Below, piece after piece: positions 23,895 through 31,474 of a DNA stretch of 43,334 nt. Both the position numbers and the translations under genes were made by a program. Position 1 is the first letter of the stretch. Every line of letters starts with the position of its first letter. The notes under the pieces are model-generated. The model made no database searches, had not been told where the DNA came from, and worked only from the letters and a program-made list of their open reading frames with translations. The DNA comes from an uncultured Collinsella sp. (GTDB lineage Bacteria > Actinomycetota > Coriobacteriia > Coriobacteriales > Coriobacteriaceae). The DNA lies in NCBI GenBank assembly GCA_902490405.1, contig CABUDS010000018.1, positions 1 to 43,334 on the forward strand. The letters run 5' to 3'.

Positions 23895-25076
23895 ATGAAA
23901 GAACTCTCCAACCGCACGGCGGCGTTTACCGATTCGGTCATCCGCCGCATGACGCGCATCTCCAACAAGTATGGTGCCGTCAACCTGTCGCAGGGCTTCC
24001 CCGACTTTGATCCCCCGGCGCAGCTGCTCGATAGCCTCAGCACCATCGCCACCGATCCCAAGCCGCTCTATCAGCAGTACTCCATCACCTGGGGCTCCCA
24101 AGCCATGCGTGAGGCGCTTGCCGCCAAGCAGGAGCATTTTATGGGCATGCCGGTGAACCCCAACGAGAATATCGTAGTCACTTGCGGCTCCACCGAGGCC
24201 ATGATGGCCGCCATGATGACGGTCACAAACCCCGGCGACAAGGTCGTCATCTTCTCGCCATTCTACGAGAACTACGGCGCCGACACGATCCTCTCGGGTG
24301 CCGAGCCCATCTACGTGCCGCTTAACCCACCTGCGTTCGACTTTGACCGCGAGACACTCGAGGCGGCCTTCCGCGACAACGATCCCAAGGCCATCGTCCT
24401 GTGCAACCCTTCCAACCCCTGCGGCAAGGTCTTTACGCGCGAGGAGCTCACCTTTATCGCCGACCTCTGCAAACAGTACGACGCCTACTGCATTACCGAC
24501 GAGGTATACGAGCACATTGTCTACGCGCCCCACGAGCACGTCTATATGGCCACGCTGCCCGGCATGTTCGATCGAACCATCAGCTGCAGCTCGCTGTCCA
24601 AGACCTACTCCATCACCGGCTGGCGCCTAGGCTACACCATCGCTCCCGCCGAAATCACCGAGCGCATCAAAAAGGTCCACGACTTCCTCACCGTAGGCGC
24701 CGCCGCTCCCCTGCAAGAAGCCGTCGTCACCGCCCTCAACTTCGACGACAGCTATTACCAGGAGGTCCTCGACCTCTACACCGCCAAGCGCGACCTGTTC
24801 TGTCAGGGACTCGACAGCATCGGCCTTACGCACGACGTGCCGCAGGGCGCCTACTACGTGATGATGGATATCTCGGAGTTTGGCTATGACAGCGACCTCG
24901 ACTTCTGCGAGGATTTGGCCTCCAAGGTGGGCGTGGGCGCCGTTCCGGGCTCGAGCTTCTTCCGCGAGCCCGTCAACCATCTGATTCGTTTCCACTTTGC
25001 CAAGCGAGACGAGACGCTCAACGCTGCGCTTGAGAACCTCAAGTCGCTACGTGATAAAATCAACCCGCGCGGGTAA
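23895..25076 (+). CDS. Class I/II PLP aminotransferase (methionine/kynurenine-aminotransferase-like)
   Basis: A 393-residue fold-type I aminotransferase. NLSQGFPDFDPP (30-41) is typical of the methionine/kynurenine/aspartate aminotransferase subgroup; NPSNPCGKVF (171-180) and DEVYEHIVY (202-210) contact the cofactor ring; PLP binds Lys236 in SSLSKTYSITGWRLGY; the substrate Arg is in the C-terminal IRFHFAK. Start at ATG 23895 with AAAGGATAGG before it; the open frame reaches back into the tRNA promoter region and is not coding there. It probably moves amino groups between an amino acid and 2-oxoglutarate; exact substrate is open. It is monocistronic with its own terminator. Confidence 0.9.
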   Translation: MKELSNRTAAFTDSVIRRMTRISNKYGAVNLSQGFPDFDPPAQLLDSLSTIATDPKPLYQQYSITWGSQAMREALAAKQEHFMGMPVNPNENIVVTCGSTEAMMAAMMTVTNPGDKVVIFSPFYENYGADTILSGAEPIYVPLNPPAFDFDRETLEAAFRDNDPKAIVLCNPSNPCGKVFTREELTFIADLCKQYDAYCITDEVYEHIVYAPHEHVYMATLPGMFDRTISCSSLSKTYSITGWRLGYTIAPAEITERIKKVHDFLTVGAAAPLQEAVVTALNFDDSYYQEVLDLYTAKRDLFCQGLDSIGLTHDVPQGAYYVMMDISEFGYDSDLDFCEDLASKVGVGAVPGSSFFREPVNHLIRFHFAKRDETLNAALENLKSLRDKINPRG

Positions 25077-25102
25077 GGACGGCCCGGCAACTAAAGTAAC
25101 CA

Positions 25103-25145
25103 AAGAAGCCCCGCATCGCCCGCCGCGTTGCGAGGCTTCTTTTTA
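25103..25145 (+). terminator. Terminator of the aminotransferase gene
   Basis: AAGAAGCC and GGCTTCTT pair (inner CGCA with TGCG extends the stem), then TTTTTA. Confidence 0.85.
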
Positions 25146-25217
25146 TAGCGCTTTCTTAAATGGTTTAGAGCGCTATATTTTAGTCACGGAGCAACTCATC
25201 CCGGAGAGAGGAATACT

Positions 25218-26108
25218 ATGGCAGAGCAGCAGCTTATCGGAGCGCTCGAGGCCGGCGGCACCAAGATGGTCTGCGCCACGGGCTATGCGGACGGCACGGT
25301 CCTGGAGCGTGAGCAGATCGCGACCACGACTCCGCAGGAGACCGTCGAGGCCGTCAACGCGTGACTTGCCGACAAGGGCATCGCCGCGCTGGGCATCGGC
25401 GCCTTTGGCCCCACCGCAGTCAACCCTGCCTCGCCCCAATACGGCAAGATCCTGGAGACGCCCAAAACGGCATGGCGCTACTTCGACCTGCTGGGCACCA
25501 TCCAAAACGAGCTCAATATTCCCTGCGGCTACGACACCGACGTCAACGTCGCCTGCCTGGGCGAGGTCACCTTTGGTTGCGCCCAGGGCCTCACTGACGT
25601 GGTGTATCTGACCATCGGTACCGGCGTGGGCGCTGGCGTGCTCTCGGGCGGTAAGCTCGTGCACGGCATGATGCATCTCGAGGCTGGCCACATCCTGGTC
25701 ACGCGCGACCCGCGCGACACCATTGGCGAGCACAGCGCCTGCCCCTTCCATGACAACTGCCTCGAAGGCCTCATCGCCGGCCCCGGCGTTAGAAAGCGCT
25801 GGGATGGCAAGAGCGCCGGAGACATGGCTGATGACCCGGAAGCCATGGACCTGCTCGCCGGCTATCTGGCACAGGCACTCATGACCTACACGCTGTGCTA
25901 CGCGCCGCAAAAGATCATCATCGGCGGCGGCGTGGCCGACCACACTCCCATCGTGCCGCTCGCACGCAAAAAGTGTGCCGAGATGCTCAACGGCTATATC
26001 GTCACGACCGAGGTCAACGACATCAATAACTACATCGTCAACAACAGCCTCGAGGGCAAGCAGGGCGTTATGGGCTGCCTGGCCCTGGGCGCACAGGCGC
26101 TTCAGTAG
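25218..26108 (+). pseudogene. ROK-family fructokinase-like sugar kinase, interrupted by in-frame TGA
   Basis: The frame encodes a full-length ROK kinase (296 codons) of the bacterial fructokinase type, but codon 49 (25362-25364) is TGA. Before it stands the phosphate loop GALEAGGTKMVCA (8-20). After it come FGPTAVNP, YDTDVN (catalytic Asp109), GTGVGAG (134-140) and the ROK zinc site with His158, Cys175, His178 and Cys181 (CPFHDNCLEG). No frame change occurs, and the context (AVNA-stop-LADKGI) suggests a Trp TGG turned TGA. The ribosome site GAGAGGA before ATG 25218 is intact. TGA is a normal stop here (sufD ends with it). A restart at ATG 25599 would lack the phosphate loop, so the kinase is probably dead unless read through or a sequencing error. 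Confidence 0.88.
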
Positions 26109-26190
26109 CAGATGAACCCACAGGGCGTGGCGCACCCGGCAAATCCGACCTATGGAACGACGCCGCCACACCTCATATAAGCCCTCCAAT

Positions 26191-26238
26191 AAAAAAGGCC
26201 GCCTAGGACCAAACAATGCGTCCTTAGGCGGCCTTTTT
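26191..26238. terminator. Bidirectional terminator between ROK pseudogene and VanZ-like gene
   Basis: AAAAAAGGCCGCCTAGGAC and GTCCTTAGGCGGCCTTTTT pair almost fully (one unpaired T) with a 10-base loop, giving a T tract on each strand. The TAA stop of the VanZ-like gene (26224-26226) lies inside the stem, so the leftward gene ends within its own terminator. Confidence 0.9.
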
Positions 26239-26673
26239 GGCGCACATCAGCGACCGTAAGAGATATCGGAGCACAACGCCCGTTGCCGCTCCACAGCAGT
26301 CGATCATCACATCAGTGATCATGCCGGCGCGTCCCGGCACAAAGAGCTGAATCGTCTCGTCGATCGAGGGAATCAGCAGCAGGAACACTGCCGTGGGCAG
26401 CAGCACGTCAAAGGTGCGTCGGCCCTCAAAATCAAAGGCGTGCGTTGCCAGGATGCCGAGCACCAAATACTCGGTAAAATGCGCGCACTTACGAACAACA
26501 AAGTTGGTCACCCATTCATATGGAAGTCCCACGCCGTGCAGGAAACCGCGGATAGCTTCCATGACCGTTAGGCTCAGTGAGCCCGACCCCGAGCCGGGAA
26601 CCAGCGAATTGCCCCAGATCAAGAGCGCCATCAGGCAGGTTACGACCGCCCATTTTCGATTGATCTTAACCAT
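26224..26673 (-). CDS. VanZ-like integral membrane protein
   Basis: A 149-residue membrane protein with about four hydrophobic segments (8-26, 60-78, 89-104, 119-140). The VanZ-family marks are present: RKCAHFTEYLVLG (61-73), and DETIQLFVPGRAGMITDV (105-122) followed by IDCCGAATG. VanZ of enterococci gives low-level teicoplanin tolerance; most family members have no known role. Start taken as ATG 26673, with GGAGG 12 bases upstream inside the end of the preceding gene; a GTG at 26694 would overlap that gene. It is co-transcribed with the Ala-rich membrane protein (gap 7 bases). Confidence 0.85.
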   Translation of the reverse strand: MVKINRKWAVVTCLMALLIWGNSLVPGSGSGSLSLTVMEAIRGFLHGVGLPYEWVTNFVVRKCAHFTEYLVLGILATHAFDFEGRRTFDVLLPTAVFLLLIPSIDETIQLFVPGRAGMITDVMIDCCGAATGVVLRYLLRSLMCAKKAA

Positions 26674-26680
26674 GCAGAAG

Positions 26681-28081
26681 TTATGCCTCCGCACGGAGCG
26701 GCGCGAAGCTGGCGGTACCGCCCTCGATAACGCTCAGATAAGCACGGCCCGTACGCTTGGCGGTAGAGGACTGAAGACGCTCGATCTCTTCCTCGAGGAT
26801 CTGATTGACGCGCTCGTGACGACGATTTTCCATAATGCCGGCGGCAATAGCCTCGGCCCGCTCGATGCTCTCACGCGAGATACGGGCAGTATCCTCGGGG
26901 AACACAGCGCTGTGACGGCCGACATAGGCGGGGGCAGCAGGCTGAGGGGCAGCGACGGGAGCGGGGGCTGAAACAGGAGCAGGCTCGTCAATCTCATCCA
27001 GAATCGCGGTGGCGGCGGCCCACATACCCTCGTGGCCCGAGTAATCGGCCATGGGGACATCAACCTCGAGCGAGGCGTCCGGAAGGTCGCCGGTGTCGAT
27101 GCGATCTTGGGCATCAATCGATGCGGTGATGGCTGCAGGCTCATCGAGGTCATCGAGATCGATGCCCGCGGCACCGGAGATGATAGGCATGCTGGCGAGG
27201 TTTGCATTGTACGGCGCAGCCTCAGCCGCCTGCTGCTGGGCAGGAGCGCCCCAAAGCGAGCTTTCGGCGGCACGGCGGGCGGCAACAGCCTCCTCGTCCG
27301 CGGTCATGGCTTCATCAACGTACGAATTATCGGCAGAAGCGTTCGCGTCCGCCGAGGTAGCGCTGTAGGCGTTATTGACCGCCGCATTGGCAACGAGTGC
27401 CACGAAAGCCGCCGTGCTGCCCGCAGGGGCGGCCTGGGAGCCCGACACGGCGCGTGCCGCGGCGGCGATATCATCGCGATTGAAGGAGCCGGTCTGCCCG
27501 CCGTTGGTGAGCTCGTCGATGGCGACTTGATAGACGTCGCGCGAGCGTGCAGGGTCGCAGCTCACCGGCGAATCGTCGTCGAGCATGCTGTCGATCATGG
27601 ACCAAGCCTCGGCCTCGTCCATAGCATCTGCGGCTCGAGCGATGGTAGGGACACCATCATCGGCATGACGGCGCTGGAACGCACCAGTCAGGCCGGAAAG
27701 GAATGCCGAGGTAGACTGCTCCGACTGAGCCTGAGAAGCAGAAGCCGCAGCGTACGGAATCGCATCCTGCTGCTGAGCTGGAATCGAGGCGGTCTTGAAC
27801 TCGCTTTGATGCTGATTGAGATTGGCGGCACCGCCCATGGCATCGGGCTGGAACAGACGCTCTTCACGCTGCACACGGTACTCGGAGATACCCAGCGAGG
27901 CGGCATAGATACCCACGCCCGCCACCGCGCCCACGGCGAAGGGAACCGCACCCGCCACGACCGTCTCGTTCACCGACGAAAACGGCAGCGTCGCGGCATA
28001 CATAACCACGGGGGCGGCAAGGCCGATCCCGCAGGAAAGTCCGGCAAGGACTGCTCGTTGTGTTGCATCAGAAGAAGCCAT
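26681..28081 (-). CDS. Ala-rich membrane protein of unknown function
   Basis: A 466-residue protein I do not recognise. Two hydrophobic segments lie near the N-terminus (about 10-32, VLAGLSCGIGLAAPVVMYAA; and 40-62, VAGAVPFAVGAVAGVGIYAA). The remaining 400 residues are hydrophilic, rich in Ala/Gln/Ser and acidic residues, with no clear fold until a helical end (about 405-450: ISRESIERAEAIAAGIMENR, then RVNQILEEEIERLQSS). The last 20 residues (GRAYLSVIEGG) look conserved. The long low-complexity middle suggests a membrane-tethered linker with a C-terminal helix for protein contact. Start at ATG 28081 behind GGGGAG. It has its own promoter and is followed by the VanZ-like gene. Confidence 0.75.
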   Translation of the reverse strand: MASSDATQRAVLAGLSCGIGLAAPVVMYAATLPFSSVNETVVAGAVPFAVGAVAGVGIYAASLGISEYRVQREERLFQPDAMGGAANLNQHQSEFKTASIPAQQQDAIPYAAASASQAQSEQSTSAFLSGLTGAFQRRHADDGVPTIARAADAMDEAEAWSMIDSMLDDDSPVSCDPARSRDVYQVAIDELTNGGQTGSFNRDDIAAAARAVSGSQAAPAGSTAAFVALVANAAVNNAYSATSADANASADNSYVDEAMTADEEAVAARRAAESSLWGAPAQQQAAEAAPYNANLASMPIISGAAGIDLDDLDEPAAITASIDAQDRIDTGDLPDASLEVDVPMADYSGHEGMWAAATAILDEIDEPAPVSAPAPVAAPQPAAPAYVGRHSAVFPEDTARISRESIERAEAIAAGIMENRRHERVNQILEEEIERLQSSTAKRTGRAYLSVIEGGTASFAPLRAEA

Positions 28082-28218
28082 GAGCTCTCCCCATCTTCCA
28101 GCACCCAAATCGCATCATTAAGTTGGCTGCGCGAGAGAAGATGAAGCGGGACATGCGTCCCAAAGCAACGGTATATGGTTCGTTTCATCTGCGTTTTCCG
28201 TCGCGAAGCTTAAAAGTT

Positions 28219-28247
28219 ATTATGCGAAACCGACCCTCCGATTGCAA
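28219..28247 (-). promoter_or_regulatory. Promoter of the Ala-rich membrane protein/VanZ unit
   Basis: Minus strand TTGCAA (28242-28247), 17-base spacer, CATAAT (28219-28224). It would give a leader of about 130 bases. The rest of the 28082-28395 gap holds only the rho terminator. Confidence 0.6.
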
Positions 28248-28321
28248 GCGGCGATGCCGGATTGTGGCTCGAAAACCGCTGCTTGTCGGTCATAAGGTCA
28301 AAAAATGTTGCCGAGTGGCAC

Positions 28322-28356
28322 CATAAAGAAAGGGCCGGGATATAAACCCCGGCCCT
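28322..28356 (-). terminator. Terminator of rho
   Basis: Minus strand AGGGCCGGGG and TCCCGGCCCT stem with a TTTATA loop, then TTCTTTAT. It lies 40 bases after the rho stop. Confidence 0.8.
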
Positions 28357-28395
28357 ATTGCCCATTCTTATGGCAGCTTTGCGCGCAGTTATGGT

Positions 28396-30945
28396 CTAAA
28401 ACGTCTGCTCGTAATCACTGTGTTTTTTGGCCGAACGCACCAGGAACTCCTGGTTGGTGTTGGTGCCCTTAAGACCCTTGATAAACGACGCCGCCGCGCG
28501 CTCGGTATTGTTCATGCCGGCGAGTATGCGACGCAGGCCAAAGACAAACGGGCGCATCTGCTCGTCGACCAGCAGGTCCTCGTTGCGCGTACCGGAGGCA
28601 ACGGGATCGATGGCCGGGAAGATGCGACGATCGGCAAGGTCGCGGTCGAGCTTGAGCTCCATGTTACCGGTGCCCTTGAACTCCTCAAAGATGACCTCGT
28701 CCATCTTTGAGCCGGTGTCGATGAGGGCGGAGGCAAGAATGGTAAGCGAGCCGCCGTTCTCGATGTTGCGGGCTGCACCCAGGAAGCGCTTGGGCGGATA
28801 CAGGGCCGCCGAATCGACACCGCCCGAAAGGATACGGCCCGAAGCGGGCGCCGCCAGGTTGTAGGCGCGGGCAAGACGCGTGATGGAGTCGAGCACCACC
28901 ACGACATCGCCGCCCAGCTCCACGATGCGCTTGGCGCGCTCGATGACGAGCTCGGCCACGCGGGTGTGGTTGTCGGCGGGCATATCGAAGGTCGAGGCCA
29001 CGACCTCGCCCTTGATGGAGCGCTGCATATCGGTGACCTCTTCGGGGCGCTCGTCGACGAGCAGGCAGATCAGGTGCACCTCGGGGTTGTTAATCGAGAT
29101 AGACTGGCAGATCTTCTTGAGGATCGTGGTCTTGCCGGCCTTGGGCGGCGACACGATCAGGCCGCGCTGGCCCTTGCCGATCGGCGACACGATATCGATG
29201 GCGCGACCGGTGATGGAGTCCTTGCCGTGCTCCATACGCAGCGGCTCGTTGGGATAGACCGGGGTCAGATCGCCGAACTTGGGGCGGTTGCGGATCTGCT
29301 CGGGATCCAGCCCGTTGACGGTCGTGATCTTGGCGAGGCCGGCGCGCTTGTCGCCGCCGCGCGAGGGGCGCAGGGAGCCCTCAATGACATCGCCCGTGCG
29401 CAGGCGCGCGGAGCGGATGAGGTAAGCCGGAACGAAGGCGTCGTCGTTGGACTTCATATAGCCATGGGCATGGATGATGCCGGAGCTGTCCGGACGAATC
29501 TGCAGGATACCCTTAATGTCGCGGAAGCCCTCGGCCTTCGCGGCGGTGGTGTAGATCTCCTCGACGAGCTCAGCCTTCTTTTTGCCGGTCGTCTCGATCT
29601 CGAACTCTTTTGCCTTCTCGCGCAGCTCGGCGACCTTCATGGCCGCAAGCTCCTCGCGCGAAAGCGTGGGCTCGGTGGGGGCGGCGTTACGCTCCTTGTT
29701 GCGCTGCTTGCGGTCGCGCTGGCGGTTGCGGCGGTCGTTGTTGCGATCGTCCTTGCGCTCGTTGCGCTCGTCGTTGCGCTTGTGCTGGCGACGGTTGGGA
29801 CGAGTGCCGTCTTCGCCCTCGGCGGGCGCGGCGCCATCGGTTGCGACGGCGTCAACATTGGCCGCAGCGGCGTCATTGGCCTCGGCGCCGGTATCGACCT
29901 GCGCTTCGACGCCAGCCTGCTGCTCGGCGGCCTTGGCCTTAGCGGACTTCTTACGGCCGCGCTTGGGTTTCTCGGACGCAGGCTGTTCGACGTCCTGGGG
30001 CTCGGCGGCATCAGCCGATGCATCGGCGGTCGTCTCGGCGGAATCCTCGGACGCGCCCTTCTTGGAGGCCTTAGCCTTGGACGTGCGCTTAGCAGCGGTG
30101 CGACGGCTGCGACCGGGACGGACGTCGGCGGGCTCGGCATCGGCGAGAGCGGCCTCGGAAGTCGTAGCATCCTGGACGGGTGCATCGGCAGCGGTTGCAG
30201 ACTCGGCGGTCGCCGCAGCATCCCGAGCGGCGGCGGCTGCTGCTGCGGCCTTCTCTGCCTCGACAAAGGCCTTGGGCTTGCGACCGCGACGGTGCGGGCG
30301 CAAAGCCGGATCGACAACGGGAACTTCGTTGGCCTCGACAGGCGCAGCGGGCTCAACAGGCAATGTGCCCTCCCCTGCCGCGGAACGGACCGAAGCCTCA
30401 GTGAGCTCGGGGGCTACCTGTTCCGCAACTTGCTCGGCCTTAGCAGCCGTGCGGCGGCGTGTGCGCGGTGCCGGCTTCTCGGTCGGCAGGTCGGCGGCAG
30501 GGGTCTCGATGGCGGCAGGCGTCTCGGGCACAGACGGAGCTGCAAGCTCGGTCAGAGCCGCGGCCTCGCGCTCGGCAGCACGACGGCGGGCGCGCACCAC
30601 CTGAGCCTCGCTAATCTGCGCCAACGCACGTGCCTGCGCGACCTCATCGGAAATCGGCGCCGAGGAGTCAGCTGCAACGGTGCGCTTGGCGCGCGTCGTG
30701 CGCGTGGTACGGCGCTTGGGCTTGGTGACCTCCTCGCCGTCAGCGGCAGGCTTGGCCGTGCGGCGCGCGAGCTTGGGCTTTGCCGGAGCAGCCTCCTCAC
30801 CAGTTGCAGGCGCAGGCGTCGAAGCAGCCTTAGGCGTCTCGGGAGCCGAGGCTTGCGCGGGCGCCGCGACCTGGTCCGACGCAACCGGTGCAGCGGGAGC
30901 GGCTTGCGTCGTCGTTATTTCGTTTTCTTGCTGTTGATCAGACAC
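28396..30945 (-). CDS. rho: Transcription termination factor Rho with long disordered extension
   Basis: An 849-residue Rho; E. coli Rho has 419. The conserved part starts near 430: Rho-N domain (430-470), RNA-binding fold (475-555, GILQIRPDSSGIIHAHGY), Walker A SPPKAGKTT (599-607), Walker B VVVVLD (681-686), then the secondary RNA loop region and NTERAAASF near the end. Residues 1-428 are low-complexity: Ala/Pro/Glu with repeated basic patches (RRTTRTTRAKR, RGRKPK, RGRKKSAKAKA) and an Arg/Asn/Asp tract at 383-420. Such inserts occur in actinobacterial Rho and help RNA binding; the length here is extreme. The start is GTG at 30945 with a weak ribosome site. A leader of about 137 bases precedes it and may allow self-control. 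Confidence 0.96.
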   Translation of the reverse strand: MSDQQQENEITTTQAAPAAPVASDQVAAPAQASAPETPKAASTPAPATGEEAAPAKPKLARRTAKPAADGEEVTKPKRRTTRTTRAKRTVAADSSAPISDEVAQARALAQISEAQVVRARRRAAEREAAALTELAAPSVPETPAAIETPAADLPTEKPAPRTRRRTAAKAEQVAEQVAPELTEASVRSAAGEGTLPVEPAAPVEANEVPVVDPALRPHRRGRKPKAFVEAEKAAAAAAAARDAAATAESATAADAPVQDATTSEAALADAEPADVRPGRSRRTAAKRTSKAKASKKGASEDSAETTADASADAAEPQDVEQPASEKPKRGRKKSAKAKAAEQQAGVEAQVDTGAEANDAAAANVDAVATDGAAPAEGEDGTRPNRRQHKRNDERNERKDDRNNDRRNRQRDRKQRNKERNAAPTEPTLSREELAAMKVAELREKAKEFEIETTGKKKAELVEEIYTTAAKAEGFRDIKGILQIRPDSSGIIHAHGYMKSNDDAFVPAYLIRSARLRTGDVIEGSLRPSRGGDKRAGLAKITTVNGLDPEQIRNRPKFGDLTPVYPNEPLRMEHGKDSITGRAIDIVSPIGKGQRGLIVSPPKAGKTTILKKICQSISINNPEVHLICLLVDERPEEVTDMQRSIKGEVVASTFDMPADNHTRVAELVIERAKRIVELGGDVVVVLDSITRLARAYNLAAPASGRILSGGVDSAALYPPKRFLGAARNIENGGSLTILASALIDTGSKMDEVIFEEFKGTGNMELKLDRDLADRRIFPAIDPVASGTRNEDLLVDEQMRPFVFGLRRILAGMNNTERAAASFIKGLKGTNTNQEFLVRSAKKHSDYEQTF

Positions 30946-31088
30946 AGTGTTTGCTCAACTTTCTTTTCAAGCCCTGTGATCACATGCTCCCTGCATAAAC
31001 CTTCAGGGCGGCTAAACAGTCTAGTTCCGTTCAAAACGACGGACATCATTGATCTGTATCGAGATGATTGCGTCAACTACGCAGCGTT

Positions 31089-31116
31089 AGTGTAACACAA
31101 CCGCCGCCACCTGCAA
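31089..31116 (-). promoter_or_regulatory. Promoter of rho
   Basis: Minus strand TTGCAG (31111-31116), 16-base spacer, TACACT (31089-31094). Start near 31082 gives a leader of about 137 bases. Confidence 0.55.
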
Positions 31117-31200
31117 CTTAGTCATTGGGGGCGTTCTTAAACGACTAGTCAAAAGGGACACTCTTTGGTCTACCACCCACAAATCAGACTGCCTCCGCCA

Positions 31201-31350
31201 AAACTATGGCGGTTTACTACGACGAATCGATCAACCGCGACTACTCCGAAACCGGTTGAACTAAAACCGCAGGTAGATGCCTTGCGCTTTTTTGCGAAAA
31301 GCCGGCGTGGTTGGAAATTCTCAATTCATCGTAGTAAACCGGCATAGTTT
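31201..31350. repeat. Long inverted repeat between argS and rho (element 1)
   Basis: Left arm 31201-31227 (AAACTATGGCGGTTTACTAC then GACGAAT) and right arm 31324-31350 are inverted copies matching at 25 of 27 bases, 96 bases apart. The inside has smaller pairs (TCAACC with GGTTGA; GCGC-TTTTTT-GCG) and the block AAAACCGCAGGTAGA (31263-31277), which also occurs inside the 37824-37987 element. The flank to the left (31120-31200) has no gene and includes GGGACACTCTTTGG. The whole 30946-31474 gap contains no gene. Confidence 0.8.
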
Positions 31351-31394
31351 CGTATTTCCAGCAGTTCCAAATTCGTCAATACGTCGGCATTTGC

Positions 31395-31428
31395 GAAAAA
31401 AGCCCGACCTCCGTGGGAGATCGGGCTT
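31395..31428 (-). terminator. Terminator of argS
   Basis: Minus strand AAGCCCGATCTCC and GGAGGTCGGGCTT stem, then TTTTCGC. It lies about 47 bases after the argS stop. Confidence 0.85.
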
Positions 31429-31474
31429 ATAGGGCTCAGTTAAACCAAACCTACACGGTCAAATGACCCGCAGA

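Noticed and set aside
25362..25364. Selenocysteine or TGA-as-Trp reading in the ROK kinase
   Set aside because: No selenoprotein is known in this family, the position is not catalytic, and TGA ends sufD normally in this window.
27032..28144. 370-codon plus-strand frame
   Set aside because: Shadow of the Ala-rich membrane protein; no family match and no ribosome site.
28966..31095. 709-codon open frame on the plus strand across rho
   Set aside because: Antisense shadow of the Ala/Arg-rich rho extension; its Leu/Gly/Arg-rich product has no domain and no ribosome site.
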